Source: Stomoxys calcitrans
Lineage: Eukaryota; Arthropoda; Insecta; Diptera; Muscidae
Direction: 5' to 3'
Assembly: GCF_963082655.1 (NCBI RefSeq)
Contig: NC_081554.1
Location: 62,384,820-62,448,819, forward strand
Length of the DNA: 64,000 bases
Position 1 is the first letter of the stretch. Each line of letters starts with the position of its first letter. The position numbers were made by a program, and so were the translations under genes. Below the pieces are notes generated by a model that worked only from the letters and a program-made list of their open reading frames with translations, did no database searches and was not told the DNA's origin. This document shows, in pieces, positions 1 through 11,410 of the stretch.

Positions 1-263
1 ACAAAACCCTCCAGTAGAAATTTGCAAGTTCTCAACTACGAAACTTTCAAAATTTTGCTCGCTCCCACACACTCTCCTGCTGGCAAATAAAGTATGCGAA
101 CGCCTGGAACCAAGTCGAGTTCAGTTGTGACTTTCAGAAATTGACTCAATTGACACAATCGAATATAGTCCCATAGTAATGATAATTTCTTATACGAATA
201 ATGTTGAGCGCTAATTAAAAGCGGTTCTCAAAACCGGAATCCCAGAAAATCTCTCTTTTATTA
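1..263. other. unassigned AT-rich sequence
   Basis: No open frame, RNA or repeat recognised. It ends at the TA target of the snap-back MITE that begins at 264. Confidence 0.4.
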
Positions 264-860
264 AAGGGTGATTTTTTTGAGGTTAGGATTTTCATGCATT
301 AGTATTTGACAGATCACGTGGGATTTCAGACATGGTGTCAAAGAGAAAGATGCTCAGTATGCTTTGACATTTCATCATGAATAGACTTACTAACGAGCAA
401 CGCTTGCAAATCATTGAATTTTATTACCAAAATCAGTGTTCGGTTCGAAATGTGTTCATTCACCGTAACGTTGCGTCCAACAGCATCTTTGAAAAAATAC
501 GGTCCAATGATTCCACCAGCGTACAAACCACACCAAACAGTGCATTTTTCGGAATGCATGGGCAGTTCTTGAACGGCTTCTGGTTGCTCTTCACTCCAAA
601 TGCGGGAATTTTGCTTATTTACGTAGCCATTCAACCAGACATGAGCCTCATCGCTGAACGGTGAATGAACACATTTCGAACCGAACACTGATTTTGGTAA
701 TAAAATTCAATGATTTGCAAGCGTTGCTCGTTAGTAAGTCTATTCATGATGAAATGTCAAAGCATACTGAGCATCTTTCTCTTTGACACCATGTCTGAAA
801 TCCCACGTGATCTGTCAAATACTAATGCATGAAAAGCCTAACCTCAAAAAAATCACCCTT
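264..860. mobile_element. 597-bp snap-back MITE derived from a DD41D (rosa-type) transposon, copy 1
   Basis: The element starts AAGGGTGATTTTTT, ends with the inverse and is flanked by TA on both sides. The arms at 264-465 and 659-860 are near-perfect inverted copies, 202 bp each. Each arm equals the transposase-start end of the intact element at 54026-55331: non-coding terminus, ATG and about 27 codons (beginning MNRLTNEQRLQIIEF). The 193-bp centre (466-658) is an antisense piece of the same transposase around the first catalytic aspartate (SDEAH, WLNGYVNKQN, WCGLYAGGIIGPYFF). Because both ends are the same transposon end, no full transposase can be made. Mobility would need an enzyme such as the one encoded at 54133-55218 (inference). 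Confidence 0.88.
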
Positions 861-862
861 TA

Positions 863-1950
863 CAATGCTACAGAAAGGTTCAAAGGTTGTAACGACTGAA
901 AATGTTGCAGTGAAATAAGCGTTACAAAAGTGGCATTAAAAAGTTTGTTTAACAACAACAATAACAATAATATAGTTGCACAAATAAAATCAGTAACATC
1001 ACTACCGCACCCCTTGTACCATGGCTGCAAGTTGTACTCATAACACCACCGCGTTTAAATACCTGTTTAACCAACTACCTCGAAGGGGCAAGTTTGCAAC
1101 GCATTGTTGCCTTGTTATTTAAATGCTAAGCCCAACCGCCACACAATAAAACGCACTGGGAGAGTTGGTTTGTTGCACCAACAACATTTCAATGTCTATA
1201 GCAGCAAAGTATCCTCTAAAAACTTGCAACATTTTATTAACAACAATAATTTGTTAAAGTGTCGTTGGTGTTGCTTTAACATCCAATGGATTGTTGTTGT
1301 TGAGGTTCCTTTTATTTTCATACTATTGAGTTCAGTGTTGTATATGTCTGTTGCGTTGATGTTGCGCTGCTCAATTTGCCACTTAATGTTGGTGTATAAC
1401 TTTACCAGCAATATAGTGAGTGGCAAAGTAGCAACAATAAAAATGTTGCTACTATTGCTTTTTAGCATTGTTAACTTTGCCATCAGCAGCAGCATAACGT
1501 AGAACGACATGCTTAAAAGGTCATAATTGTTTATATTTTTGGTTGCATGGTATAGTTGAAATGTGAAAAGTTTCGCATACGTATTAGATGTGGTTCATTG
1601 TGGTGTTAAAAATGGTATATGGATGAAAGGGTATGATAGTTAAGGATGGTGAGAGAGGAACTATTGGGAATGAAATCGCATGATACTGATTTTAATCGTA
1701 ATGTGTAATGTTCGTACCTGTGCCCAAAGAGGAATACGGGGAATTCGCGACGATTGGAGAACAAATACGACCTGTACCTTGAATACATGAAAGTAGATAG
1801 ACGCACCAAAAGGAACAACGAAACGCGACTATGGCCATTTGGAAGTGATTCTGAATCCATTGCCATATTTTATCATTACATTAGCAGTTGAGCAAGTATT
1901 TACTCGTTCAGAGACTAAAACATTCAATTTTGGGCGTCGTGGTGGCACGC
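863..1950. other. AT-rich sequence without recognised gene
   Basis: It contains short CAA/TTG-rich stretches (about 950-980 and 1180-1300) but no frame with recognisable protein features. Open frames on both strands at 1104-1510 look like by-products of the low-complexity CAA/TTG composition. From about 1955 a scrap of HINE hairpin end (ACGGGCCGAATCTTATAT) appears. Confidence 0.4.
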
Positions 1951-2001
1951 GTTATGTTCGCACGGGCCGAATCTTATATTCCCTCTAGCATGTATAAGTT
2001 T

Positions 2002-4605
2002 TTATACTCAACACCGAAGGATGGGGGTATATTCATTTTGTCATTCCTCTTGCAACACATCGAAATATCATATGATCAGTGTAAAAATCTAAGACGATCT
2101 AGACATGTCCGTCTGTCTGTTGAAATCACGTTACAGTCTTTAACAAGTAAAAGCGTGCTAAGTTCGGCCGGGCCGTATCATATATACCCTCCACCATGGA
2201 TCGCATTCTTTTCCCGGCATCTCTTCTTAGGCAAAAAAAGATAAAAGAAAAAAATTGCTCTGCTATTAGAGCGATATCAAGATATGGTCCGGTTTGGACC
2301 ACAATTAAATTATATGTTGGAGACCTGTGTAAAATGTCAGCCAATTCGAATAAGAATTGCGCTCTTTGTTGGCTCAAGAAGAAAAAAATAGAGAGATCGA
2401 TTTATATGGGAGCTGTATCGGGATATAGACCGATTTAGACCATAACAACACGTATGTTGATGGTCATGAAAGGATCCGTCGTACAAAATTTAAGGCAAAT
2501 CGGATAATAATTGCGACCCCTACAGGCTCAAGAAGTCAAGATCCTAGATCGGTTTATATGGCAGCTATATCAGGTTATGAACCGATTTGAACCATACTGG
2601 GCACAGTGGTTGGATATCATAAATGAACACGTCGTGCAAAAATTCATTCAAATCGGATAAGAATTGCGCCCTCTAAAGGCTCAAGAAGTCAAGACCCAAG
2701 ATCGGCTTATATGACAGCTATATCAGGTTATTAACCGATTTAAATTATACTTGACACAGTTGTTGGATATCATAACAAAACACGTAGTGCAAAATTTCAT
2801 TCCAATCGGTTAAGAATTGCGCACTCTAGAGGCTCAAAAAATCAAGACCCAAGATCGGTTTATATGGCAGCTATATCAGGTTATGGACCGATTTGACCCA
2901 TACTCGGCACAGTTGTTGGATATCATAACAAAACACGTCGTGCAAAATTTCATTCCAATCGGATAAAAATTGCGCACTCTAGAGGCTCAAGAAGTCAAGA
3001 CCCAAGATCGGTTTATATGGCAGCTATATCAAAACATGGACCGACATGACCCATACTCGGCACAGTTGTTGGATATCATAACAAAACACGTCGTGCAAAA
3101 TTTCATTCCAATCAGATAAAACTTGCGCACTCTAGAGGCTCAAGAAGTCAAGACCCAAGATCGGTTTATATGGCAGCTATATCAAAACATGGACCGATAT
3201 GACCCATTTACAATACCAACCGACCTACACTAATAAAAAGTATTTGCGCAAAATTTCAAGCGGCTAGCTTTACTCCTTCGGAAGTTAGCGTGCTTTCGAC
3301 AGACAGACGGAGGGACGGACGGACATGGCTAGATTGACATAAAATATCGCGACGATCAAGAATATATATACTTTATGGGGTCCTAGACGAATATTTCGAG
3401 TAGTTACGAACAGAATGACGAAATTTTTATACCCCCCATCCTTTGGTGGAGGGTATAAAAATAGAGATATGGAGCTGAAACTTTGCACACATTATTTTTT
3501 TGGCCAGCAGATTAAGTTCGAAGATGGGCTATATCGGACTTTATCTTGATATAGCCCCCATATAGACTGATCCGCCGATTTAGGGTCTTAGACCCATTAA
3601 AACCACATTTATTATCCGATTTTGATGAAATTTGGGAAAGTGAGTTGTGTTAGGCCCTTCAAAATCTTTCTTAAATTTGGCACAGATTGGATCAGATTTG
3701 GATATAGCTGCCATATAGACCGATCCCTCGATTTAAGGTTGTGGGCCCATAAAAGGCGCATTTACTGTCCGATGTCGCCGAAATTTTGGCGCAGTGACTT
3801 AAGTTAAGCCACTTGACATACTTTTGCAATATGGCACAGGTCGGTCCATATTTGGATATAGCTGCCTATATGGCACAGGGACAGTGAGTTGTGTTAGGTC
3901 CTTCGACATCCTTCGTCAATTTGGCCTTGATCGGTCCACATTTGGATTTAGCTGCCATATAGACCGATCCTTCGATTTAGGGTCATAGGCCCATAAAAGC
4001 CACATTTATTATCCGATTTTGCTGAAATTTGGGACAGTGAGTTAAATTATGCCCCTTGACAGACTTCTGCAATATGGTACAGTTCGGTCCAGATTTGGAT
4101 ATAGCTGCCATATAGACCGATCTCTCGGTTTTAGGTTTTGGGGCCATAAAAGGCGCATTTTTTTGTCCGATTTCGCTGAAATTAGGGACTGTGCGTTGTG
4201 TTAGACTCTTCGACATTTTTCTGCAACTTGACCCAAATCGGTGCAGATTTGGATATAGCTGCTATGTAGACCGATCTCTCGATTTAAAGTCTTGGCCCCA
4301 TAATCCGATTTCACTGGAATTTGACACAGTGACTTATCTTAGGCCTTTCAACGTCTGAGTCGTATATGGTTCAGATCGGTTTATTTTTAGATATAGCTAC
4401 TAAAAAGACAAACATTTTGTTATACACAATTGAACAATGACTCGTACTTATTAGTATTTGGTGCAAATCGGAACATATTTCGATATAACTCCCAGGGACA
4501 ATTTCAATTTTCACCGGATTTTGACGAAAGGTGGTTTACATATATACCCGAGGTGGTGGGTAACCAAAGTTCGGCCCGGCCGAACTTAAAGCCTTTTTAC
4601 TTGTT
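2002..4605 (+). mobile_element. HINE (DINE-1-like non-autonomous Helitron), interrupted by another HINE
   Basis: The 5' end at 2002 (TATAC, then GATGGGGGTATATTCATTTT) leads to the conserved AAGACGATCTAGACATGTCC block and GTCY tract. It breaks at 2141 and resumes at 3460 (AGAGATATGGAGCTGAAACT). Degenerate internal repeats (ATATAGCTGCCATATAGACC, period roughly 170-190 bp) follow. The 3' end near 4570-4605 has the hairpin TTCGGCCCGGCCGAACTTAA, then TTTTTACTTGTT. The uninterrupted copy at 58788-60400 reads straight through the break point. It encodes nothing; Helitron affiliation rests on similarity to Drosophila INE-1/DINE-1 (core block, GTCY tract, terminal hairpin). Confidence 0.85.
2142..3459 (-). 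mobile_element. HINE nested in the preceding HINE
   Basis: On the minus strand the 5' end is at 3459 (TATACCCTCCACC-type) with the GACAGACAGACGG tract near 3300. The 3' hairpin lies at 2155-2175 and the terminal AACAAGTAAAAGC (inverse of the CTTTTACTTGTT end) at 2142. The interior is about five degenerate repeats of roughly 180 bp containing GATCGGTTTATATGGCAGCT and TTGCGC..CTCTAGAGGCTCAAGAAG. It is non-coding. Confidence 0.85.
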
Positions 4606-4628
4606 TTATTGACTTTTTGAAATATTTT

Positions 4629-5220
4629 TATACCCACCCAAAATGGGAGTATACCAATGTTATCATTCCGTTTGCAACACCTCGAAATATTGATCTAGGA
4701 CCCTATAAAGTATATATATTCTTGATCGTCTCAAAATTCTGATTCAAACTAGCCATGTCCATCCGTCCGACCGTCTGTCGAAATCACGATAGCGGTCGAA
4801 CGCGTAGAGCTAACCGCTTGAAATTTTGCACAGATACTTTATATTGATGTAGGTCGTTGGGGAAGGCAAATGGGCCATATTGGTTCAGATTTGGATGTAG
4901 CTCCCATATAAACCGATTTCCCGATTTGATTTCTTGAGCCCATTGAAGCCTCAATTTTTATCCGGTTTGGCTGAAATTTTGTACATGGTGTTCTGTTATG
5001 ACTCCCAATAACTGTTCATGGGCAAAATTCGCATTTGACTTATCAATGTACGTGCCGAATTTGGTCCATGGTCTATCGGACCATATTTCGATATAGCTGC
5101 TATAGGACATTAGTTATAAATTTTTCACCGGATTCTGACGAAAGGTGGTCTACATATATACACGAGGTGGTGGGTATTCAAAGTTTGGCCCGGCTGAACT
5201 TAACGACTTTATACATGTTT
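4629..5220 (+). mobile_element. short HINE copy
   Basis: 5' end TATACCCACCC near 4629, core CCCTATAAAGTATATATATT, then ATCCGTCCGACCGTCTGTCG. The 3' hairpin is decayed (TTTGGCCCGGCTGAACTTAA) at about 5180-5205. Only one to two internal repeats remain. A separate solo 3' end of the same type lies at 5328-5380. Confidence 0.75.
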
Positions 5221-5327
5221 TTACTCAGTTCTCAATTGTCTCATACAATGTTGTATTTTGGAACAGAGTTCAGTAAGTATGTAAGTATGTCTTGAAAGCA
5301 CAAATGAATGGTACCTTGGGCAGGCCT

Positions 5328-5380
5328 TTGGTGGGCATCCAAAGTTCGGCACGGCCAAACTTAATTCGTTTTTTTCTCGT
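5328..5380 (+). mobile_element. solo HINE 3' end
   Basis: GTTCGGCACGGCCAAACTTAA followed by a T-rich CTCGTT terminus. The rest of the element is absent or unrecognisable. Confidence 0.55.
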
Positions 5381-6175
5381 TATGGATTCTTAAAAAGTTT
5401 TATTCGTCACATACTTCAATAGCATTTTTGCAAACACAACAACTACTAGTTGCTCCTTCATTTTATTGCAATTAATTTTGTTTTGTTCAACACACTCTAG
5501 TTTAAATTGCTACCAATATTGAAAATCGTTTTCAGCTTTTAAGACTTCGATGAATACGTTTTTAATTTAGTTGTAAAATCCAATTGAAAAATCCATCTTA
5601 GGCCGATAAACATCAAATTAATAGATGAAGTAATCTGTTATTAAATTAAAGTGAATGGAGAAACATCTTGAATAATCTTCAATGTATATTTTCCAATTGA
5701 AAAACTTTCAATATCCTTTTTGAAAATTACCAGCTGCATTTAGATGTGCCTTATACACACACACACAAACACACATACATATATTGTATATCCTTTTAAG
5801 CTAAAACAGAATATAAATACACACGTGTGCAAAAGTTAGTGTTGCTGTGTGTGTGTATGTGTGTGCATTGATGCGTATAAGTGTGCTATGCATGCATAGT
5901 AGATCCTTTTTCGAATTCGTGCAATCTTTGCAGCAATTTGTTAATATGTTTACTTACAGCAGTTCTAGGATAAACATACGTGCTTTTGTTGGATTTATAT
6001 ATGAAAAATACATTGGGATGGAGGGAGCTTTAAACAAGTAGAAAACTAGTAAAAAAAAGTGATAAGGTGCAAAGTTTGGCTAAAAAATATGTGTGCTCCT
6101 GCAACAAAATTTTTGCCAAATCAGCATGTAAGCTTCCTGGAAGATCGATATATATGGGAGCTTTATTGGAGGCCA
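5381..6175. other. AT-rich spacer with CA/TG microsatellite
   Basis: Alternating CA repeats near 5753-5780 and TG repeats near 5845-5870. Short open frames over the TG tract are low-complexity. No gene or known element recognised. Confidence 0.4.
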
Positions 6176-6378
6176 TCTGGCAGGAACATCAGAAAAAAAT
6201 TTCAGCGGTGGTTATTTCCTCCTAATGTTGGCGACATTTGTTAGATACTTTTGTTTGTAAAAATTCTCCCCAAAGAGGTGTCGCTCTGCGGCATGCCGTT
6301 CGGTCTCGGCTATAAAAAGGAGGTCCGTTATCATTTAGCTTAAAATTGAATCGGACAGCACTCATTGAGAGACAGCAC
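6176..6378 (+). mobile_element. tRNA-derived SINE (type 1), 5' decayed
   Basis: Its body matches the other SINE copies in the window: TTCAGCGGTGGTTAT, GGCGACATTTGT, CCCCAAAGAGGTGTCGCTCT, CTCGGCTATAAAAAGGAGGT and AATCGGACAGCACTCATTG. The tRNA-like head seen in the copy at 49656 is almost lost. Confidence 0.7.
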
Positions 6379-6394
6379 AGTTTCTCATTCAACC

Positions 6395-6528
6395 GCTATC
6401 GTGATGTCCGCAGACGGACGGACGGACATGGCTAGATCCGCTTACAATGTCACGGCAATCCCCAAAGGTGTTACAAACGGAATAAGTTGTTTAGTAACTC
6501 CAATCCTACTGGGTAGGTATTAAAAAAA
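6395..6528 (-). mobile_element. HINE 5'-end fragment
   Basis: Minus-strand 5' end with the tract GCAGACGGACGGACGGACAT and the usual GTTACAAACGGAAT block. The rest of the element is missing. Confidence 0.6.
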
Positions 6529-6814
6529 AGTTCGACTGAGGCGCATTTTGGTTATCCACTACCAAATGTACTTTTACCATCTAAGAATCAGTTCATTTCA
6601 AATCTTTTTCCAAATATGAGTCAAATTTTGGTTACAGATGTAGACGATTTCAATAAGACTGCCCAGTGGAAAGCTTTATCGAAATATTGTCCATTTGAAC
6701 CTCCCCTTACTCCTATTTTCGAAAACGATTTCACAGATGTACGTAATCGGTGCGAAAATTTGTATGCCACCTTATGGTACCACAAAAACACGAAATTGGT
6801 TTCAAATTTTAGAG

Positions 6815-7720
6815 TAAAATAACCTAGGGGGACGCCCGATCCCAAAACCCACCTGAACGGACTTGTTTACCGATTGGGACAATATGGGTATCAAAAAGGT
6901 ATTAAAAAGTAATGTATGAACTTGGCAAAAAATTTCACCCTAAGTGTCAGGGGTGTCCCCCAACCACAAAAAACACCACTTAACAGGACACTTTTACCTC
7001 TTTGGGCAATATGGATACCGAATGAAAGATATTTAAAAGTACAAATCTGGCATACAAATTTATTCCTTGATGTCTGAGGGGTCTGCCCACCCCCCAAAAC
7101 CCCCCAGCAAAGACATTTTTGCCGATTGGGACAATATTTGATACCCATATCAATAAATACGAAAGGTATTTAAGAGTAGAGTACGAACTTGGTATACAAA
7201 TTTCTGCCCAAAGTGTTCGAGGGGACCCCCACCCAAAAAAATACCCCAACAGAACTCTTTCACCGCTTTGGGCAATATGGGTATCAAACGAAAGGTATTT
7301 AAAAGTAGAACACAAATCTAGCATACAAATTTATCCTTTGGTGTCTGAGGGCCCTCCCACCCCACAGAACCCACCGCAGAGCATATTTACCAATTGGGAT
7401 AATATGGATATCAAAAGAAAGGTATTTAAAAGTGGAGTAAGAATCTGATATAAAAATTAATTCCTTTTTATCTGATGCTCCTTCAACCACCCAAAACCCC
7501 CCGCACGGCTTATTTACCAATTGGGATAATATGGTTATCAAATGAAAGGGGTATTAAATGAAAGGTCTTTGGGAGTTGACTATGAATCTGGTATACATAT
7601 TTGGGATAGAGTCTGGGACACGTCCATCCACTAAATACCCTTCAATATGACGTGTAGTTCGAACTGGATAAAATGGGAATTAAAAGAAAGGTCTATGTAG
7701 AGCTGTAGTAGAGTTCGTAT
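6815..7720 (+). mobile_element. CTAG-type Helitron fragment made of degenerate repeats
   Basis: Six degenerate units each contain a TTGGGACAATATGG-like block followed by ATCAAA..AAAGGTATTTAAAAGTAGA, at about 6868, 7007, 7119, 7261, 7390 and 7516 (spacing 112-142 bp). The same units make up the complete element at 31827-33381. Neither end is recognisable here. Short open frames on both strands are repeat by-products. Confidence 0.6.
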
Positions 7721-8108
7721 CTAATGTTGATATAAGGATTCCAGAATCTGGGTCACGTCCAGCCGTCCTGCCGTTTAGCAGGACAACAAAGAACTGAAAT
7801 AAATTGTCTTTTGGGTCTTAGTTGAGCGACCCAATAAAAACAATACAAAACTGTCATGCAGAACTACAGATAATGTATTGTACTCAAATGAAAGGATGTG
7901 TCAGAGCGCAATCCACCTCCCCCTATCCTACCAAAAAAAATTAATTTAAAATTATATATGAAGGCCGATCAGGATAGAATAGGACAGCAATAAAAGGTCT
8001 ATGGTAGTAGAGTACACTTTCAATCCTCAATTTGGGATAGAAACAAAAGGACCTACGTAGCTTTGAAATATGATTTTGAATGTAGATAACCAACACAAAC
8101 AGAAACAA

Positions 8109-8912
8109 GTTATAGTCCGATTCGGACCATAAATGAATGCTGAACATTGTAGAATTCATTGTGCAATAATTCAGTTCATTCGGATAAGAATTGCGCCTTG
8201 TCGGGGCTCAAGAAGCAAAATCGGGAGATAGGTTTATATGGGAGCTGTATTAAGATAATGATCGATTCAGACCATATTAAACACGTATATTGAAGGTCAT
8301 GAGAGAAGCCCTTGTACAAAATTTCAGCCAAATCGGATGAAAATTGCGCGCTCTATTGGCTCAAGAAGTCAAGATCCAAGATCGGGTTATATGACAGCTA
8401 TGCCAGATTATAAACCGATCGGACGAGAATTGCGCCCACTAGAGGCTCAAGAAGTCAAGACCCAAGATCGGTTTATATGGCAGCTATATATAATGAACCG
8501 ATTTGTACCATATTTAGCACAGTTGTTGGAAGTGATACCAAAATACTACGTGCAAAATTTCAATCAAATCGGACGAGAATTGGGCCCTTTAGAGGCTCAA
8601 GAAGTAAAGACCCAAGATTGTTTTATATACTGTAGCTATATCAAAACATTGACCGATTTGGCTCATTTACAATACCAACCGACCTACACTAATAAGAAAA
8701 ATTTGTGCAAAATTTCGAGCGGATAGCTTTACTCCTTCGTAAGTTAGCGTGCTTTCGACAGACAGACGGACGGATGGACATGGCTAGTTCGACTTAAAAT
8801 GACATGACGATCAAGAATATATATACTTTATGGGGTCTCAGACGCATACTTCGAGGGGTTACAAACAGAATGACCAAATTAGTATTCCCCCTTCCTATGG
8901 TAGAGGGTATAA
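8109..8912 (-). mobile_element. HINE lacking its 3' end
   Basis: 5' end near 8912 (minus strand; CCCCCTTCCTATGGTAGAGG), CAGACAGACGGACGGATGG tract at 8760, then three internal repeats of the GATCGGTTTATATGG type. The 3' hairpin is not found. Confidence 0.7.
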
Positions 8913-8949
8913 TTAATTAGTGTGGATCTGAACCGCCTGAATATCTTGA

Positions 8950-9748
8950 TAGCCATCTTCATTGGTTGACATTATACGGCGAAACGAAATCGTGCTCTAG
9001 CACGATGCTGATATTATTTCAGGGTCCGACCCCTCCCTTCTCCCTTCAAACCGCCCATGTTTGCCTACTATGGCAACAAATAATAGGTATATGATACTAG
9101 AAAACGAATTTGATATCCATTTTTGAGGCCAAGTGTTTGGGGATCGTTTCACCCCATAAACTCCCCCTAAAACAATGGCTTTTGCGACTCAAATACAATA
9201 AATTTGAGAGTAGAGCACGATGCTGATATGTTTTCAGGGCCAAGTGCGTGGGTGGGCGCCCACCCTAGATGCCCCTTAAAGTGGACATATTTGTGGATTA
9301 TGACAATAAGGGCTCAAATATGATATCTGTTTTAAGACCAAGTGTTTCGGGGCCGCCTCACCTAAACTTCCCCTACACCACACATATTTACCGACTATAA
9401 CAATATGTAGCTCAAATGTGTGTTTTCCATCTTCGAGGCAAAGGGTTTGGCTACTTCAATCCAACACCTAGGGTGTCCGCGCCTCCTTCAAAGCCCGCTT
9501 AATGGAAATACAAACCAATAATGACAATATGGGGCTCAAATTAAAGGTATTTGAGACTAACGAACGAATCTGATATATGACGGTCCACCTCACCCCCAAA
9601 TATACACCCATACCAGACTTATAAACCGACCATAGCCGTATAAAGCTCAAATGAAAGGCATTTGAAAGGCAGTAGAGCACCAATATGGTATCCACAATGG
9701 GGCGAAATATATAAAAGGCCGTACGAGGAGCGGGCCCTGTCCATCTAG
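8950..9748 (+). mobile_element. CTAG-ended Helitron, 5' truncated
   Basis: It is built from the same repeat units as 31827-33381 (CTCAAAT..AAAGG, CAAGTGTTTGGGG). The 3' end GAGGAGCGGGCCCTGTCCATCTAG has the GGGCCC hairpin core followed by CTAG at 9745-9748, as expected for a Helitron terminus. The 5' TC end is not found. Confidence 0.65.
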
Positions 9749-10137
9749 TAGGCTACATAATATGTTGACACTGGAAGGGTGCTGACCCCAAAAGCACCAC
9801 CTAAAAATAAAAATGCACCGAACGGGACAATATGAGGCTCAAATTTTAATATTTCAAATTGGGTTCAAGTACCTAGGGGCCCGTCCTGATCCCAAAACCA
9901 TTTCAAATGGGCTTTTTGGCAATCATAACAATATGACGAATATGATCTGGAAGCAGCAATAAAAGAAGGAGTGGAGGGGTTCTATAGCCTGCCGCCTCAT
10001 AATAGGATCCTTTAAGTGGAGATGGAAGTGATCACGAAATTTGTCAACCGGTATAGTGCTAATACGAATGTTATCTTGGGCTATTGGGGCGATAGCAAAT
10101 AGTGCGGTTAAGTCAAAGGAATTTCTGGGTGATCCAA
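9749..10137. other. decayed repeat-like sequence
   Basis: The first part (to about 9910) resembles the CTAG-Helitron units (ACAATATGAGGCTCAAATTT). The remainder has an open frame on the minus strand at 9923-10228, 101 residues, without recognisable domains; I do not call it a gene. Confidence 0.35.
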
Positions 10138-10477
10138 AGCCAAACCATTGAGATTTTTGACCCAATACTAAGACAAAAACTTTAGCCAAGACAATAATTA
10201 AGAACTCTCTAGTATATAGCAAAAGCAATGGAACTCTCCATCAGGCAGTTTTGGTCTTGTGAAAGTGCAAATTTTTCGTGAAAGTATTGATAAATTACTA
10301 TGAACAACTAAAAATGATATTTTATCAATAATTTCACGAAAAAATTGCACTTTCACAAGGCTTAAACTGCCTGAAAGAGTATTCCAATGATTTTGCGATG
10401 TACTAAAGAGTTCTTAGCAGTTGTCTTAGTTACAATTTTTGTCTTTGAAAAGGGTCGAAAAACTCATTGGTTTGGCT
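10138..10477. repeat. large imperfect palindrome (157-bp arms)
   Basis: The left arm 10138-10294 and right arm 10321-10477 are inverted copies of equal length around a 26-nt loop. Matching is best near the loop (AGTGCAA..TTTTTCGTGAAA) and weaker outward, but it still pairs AGCCAAACCATTGAG with the outer CTCATTGGTTTGGCT. It may be an old fold-back element; no other copy is seen here. Confidence 0.7.
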
Positions 10478-10800
10478 GTTAGAGGACAAAATATAAAAAA
10501 AATACGTGACAAAAATCTGAGAGAAAACTTCAAGTCACTTCAAACTGGAGGCTGGATTTTCACCGCAGACGCATGGTCTAGTGGATTTTTGCTCAGTACA
10601 ATTCCAAGAATCAGAAACGTGAAGGGCTTATTTAGATGTCTGTTATAGGTCAAAATATCAAGACAAAAGCGTCACAAAAGTTTGAGAAAAAACTGCAAGT
10701 CAAAATCTGGAGACTTGATTTTCACCGTAGACGTATGGTCTTGTGGATTTTTTTTGATCAGTACAATCCCAAGAATTTGAGACGTGAAGGGTGTATTAAG
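10478..10800 (+). repeat. two-copy degenerate tandem repeat, 164-bp period
   Basis: The block starting GTTAGAGGACAAAATAT at 10478 recurs as GTTATAGGTCAAAATAT at 10642. Both contain GATTTTCACCG.AGACG.ATGGTCT and CAGTACAAT.CCAAGAAT. The repeat abuts the palindrome directly. No coding capacity is recognised. Confidence 0.65.
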
Positions 10801-10824
10801 ATTTTTTTTCTACCATACTTACCG

Positions 10825-11410
10825 CCCCACACTATAATTTTCAACTGATTTGACTTAAATTTAGCACAAAGATTTCTGCTTTGACTCTTGGCATCCATTC
10901 TAACTATACTCTTCATTGGTTTATAAACTGATATAGTCCCCATACAAACCGATCTCCGGATTTGACTTCTGGAGCCTCTGGAGAAGCCGCAATAGTCATC
11001 CGATTTGGCTGAAATTTTGTACGATAAATACGTCTACACCCGCCAACAGCCACACCAAATATCGGTCCATAAATAGACAAAGCCCCCATATTTTATTTCT
11101 TGTGATCCTACCTGCCGCAATTGCCATCCATTTTGTTTGAAATTTTGCATGGTGTGTTTTGTTACTACTCTTTACAGCCGTACTATGTAAGGTCCAAATC
11201 GGTCCACAACCTGATTAGCTTCCATATAAATAAATATCCAGGTTAGTCTTCTGAGGCCCTTAGAAACTTAAATATTTGACTGATGCGGCAGAAATGTGGT
11301 ACCTAACGCATACATGAGTCCATCAACTAAGCCCATTTGCGTAAAATTGTACCAGAATCCATGGTTCCCCAGATTCGGTCCGGCCGAACTTAGCACGTTC
11401 TTACTTGTTT
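10825..11410 (+). mobile_element. HINE 3' part
   Basis: Degenerate internal repeats (ATATAGTCCCCATACAAACC, GGCTGAAATTTTG) run to the hairpin ATTCGGTCCGGCCGAACTTA at about 11372-11391, then ACGTTCTTACTTGTTT. The 5' end is absent. Confidence 0.75.

Noticed and set aside
338..688. 116-codon minus-strand frame resembling transposase
   Set aside because: It is the antisense catalytic fragment inside the snap-back MITE, joined to an inverted end; not a functional gene. The same holds for 28063-28413.
1104..1510. Overlapping open frames on both strands
   Set aside because: Low-complexity CAA/TTG-rich sequence generates long frames on both strands; no protein features.
8760..8780. Short direct repeats (GACA/GACG) considered as a CRISPR or satellite
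   Set aside because: They are the GTCY tract typical of DINE-1/HINE elements, present in most copies here at the same relative position.
10321..10400. Hairpin resembling a transcription terminator
   Set aside because: Bacterial-type terminators do not apply; this is the inner part of a long palindrome in eukaryotic DNA.
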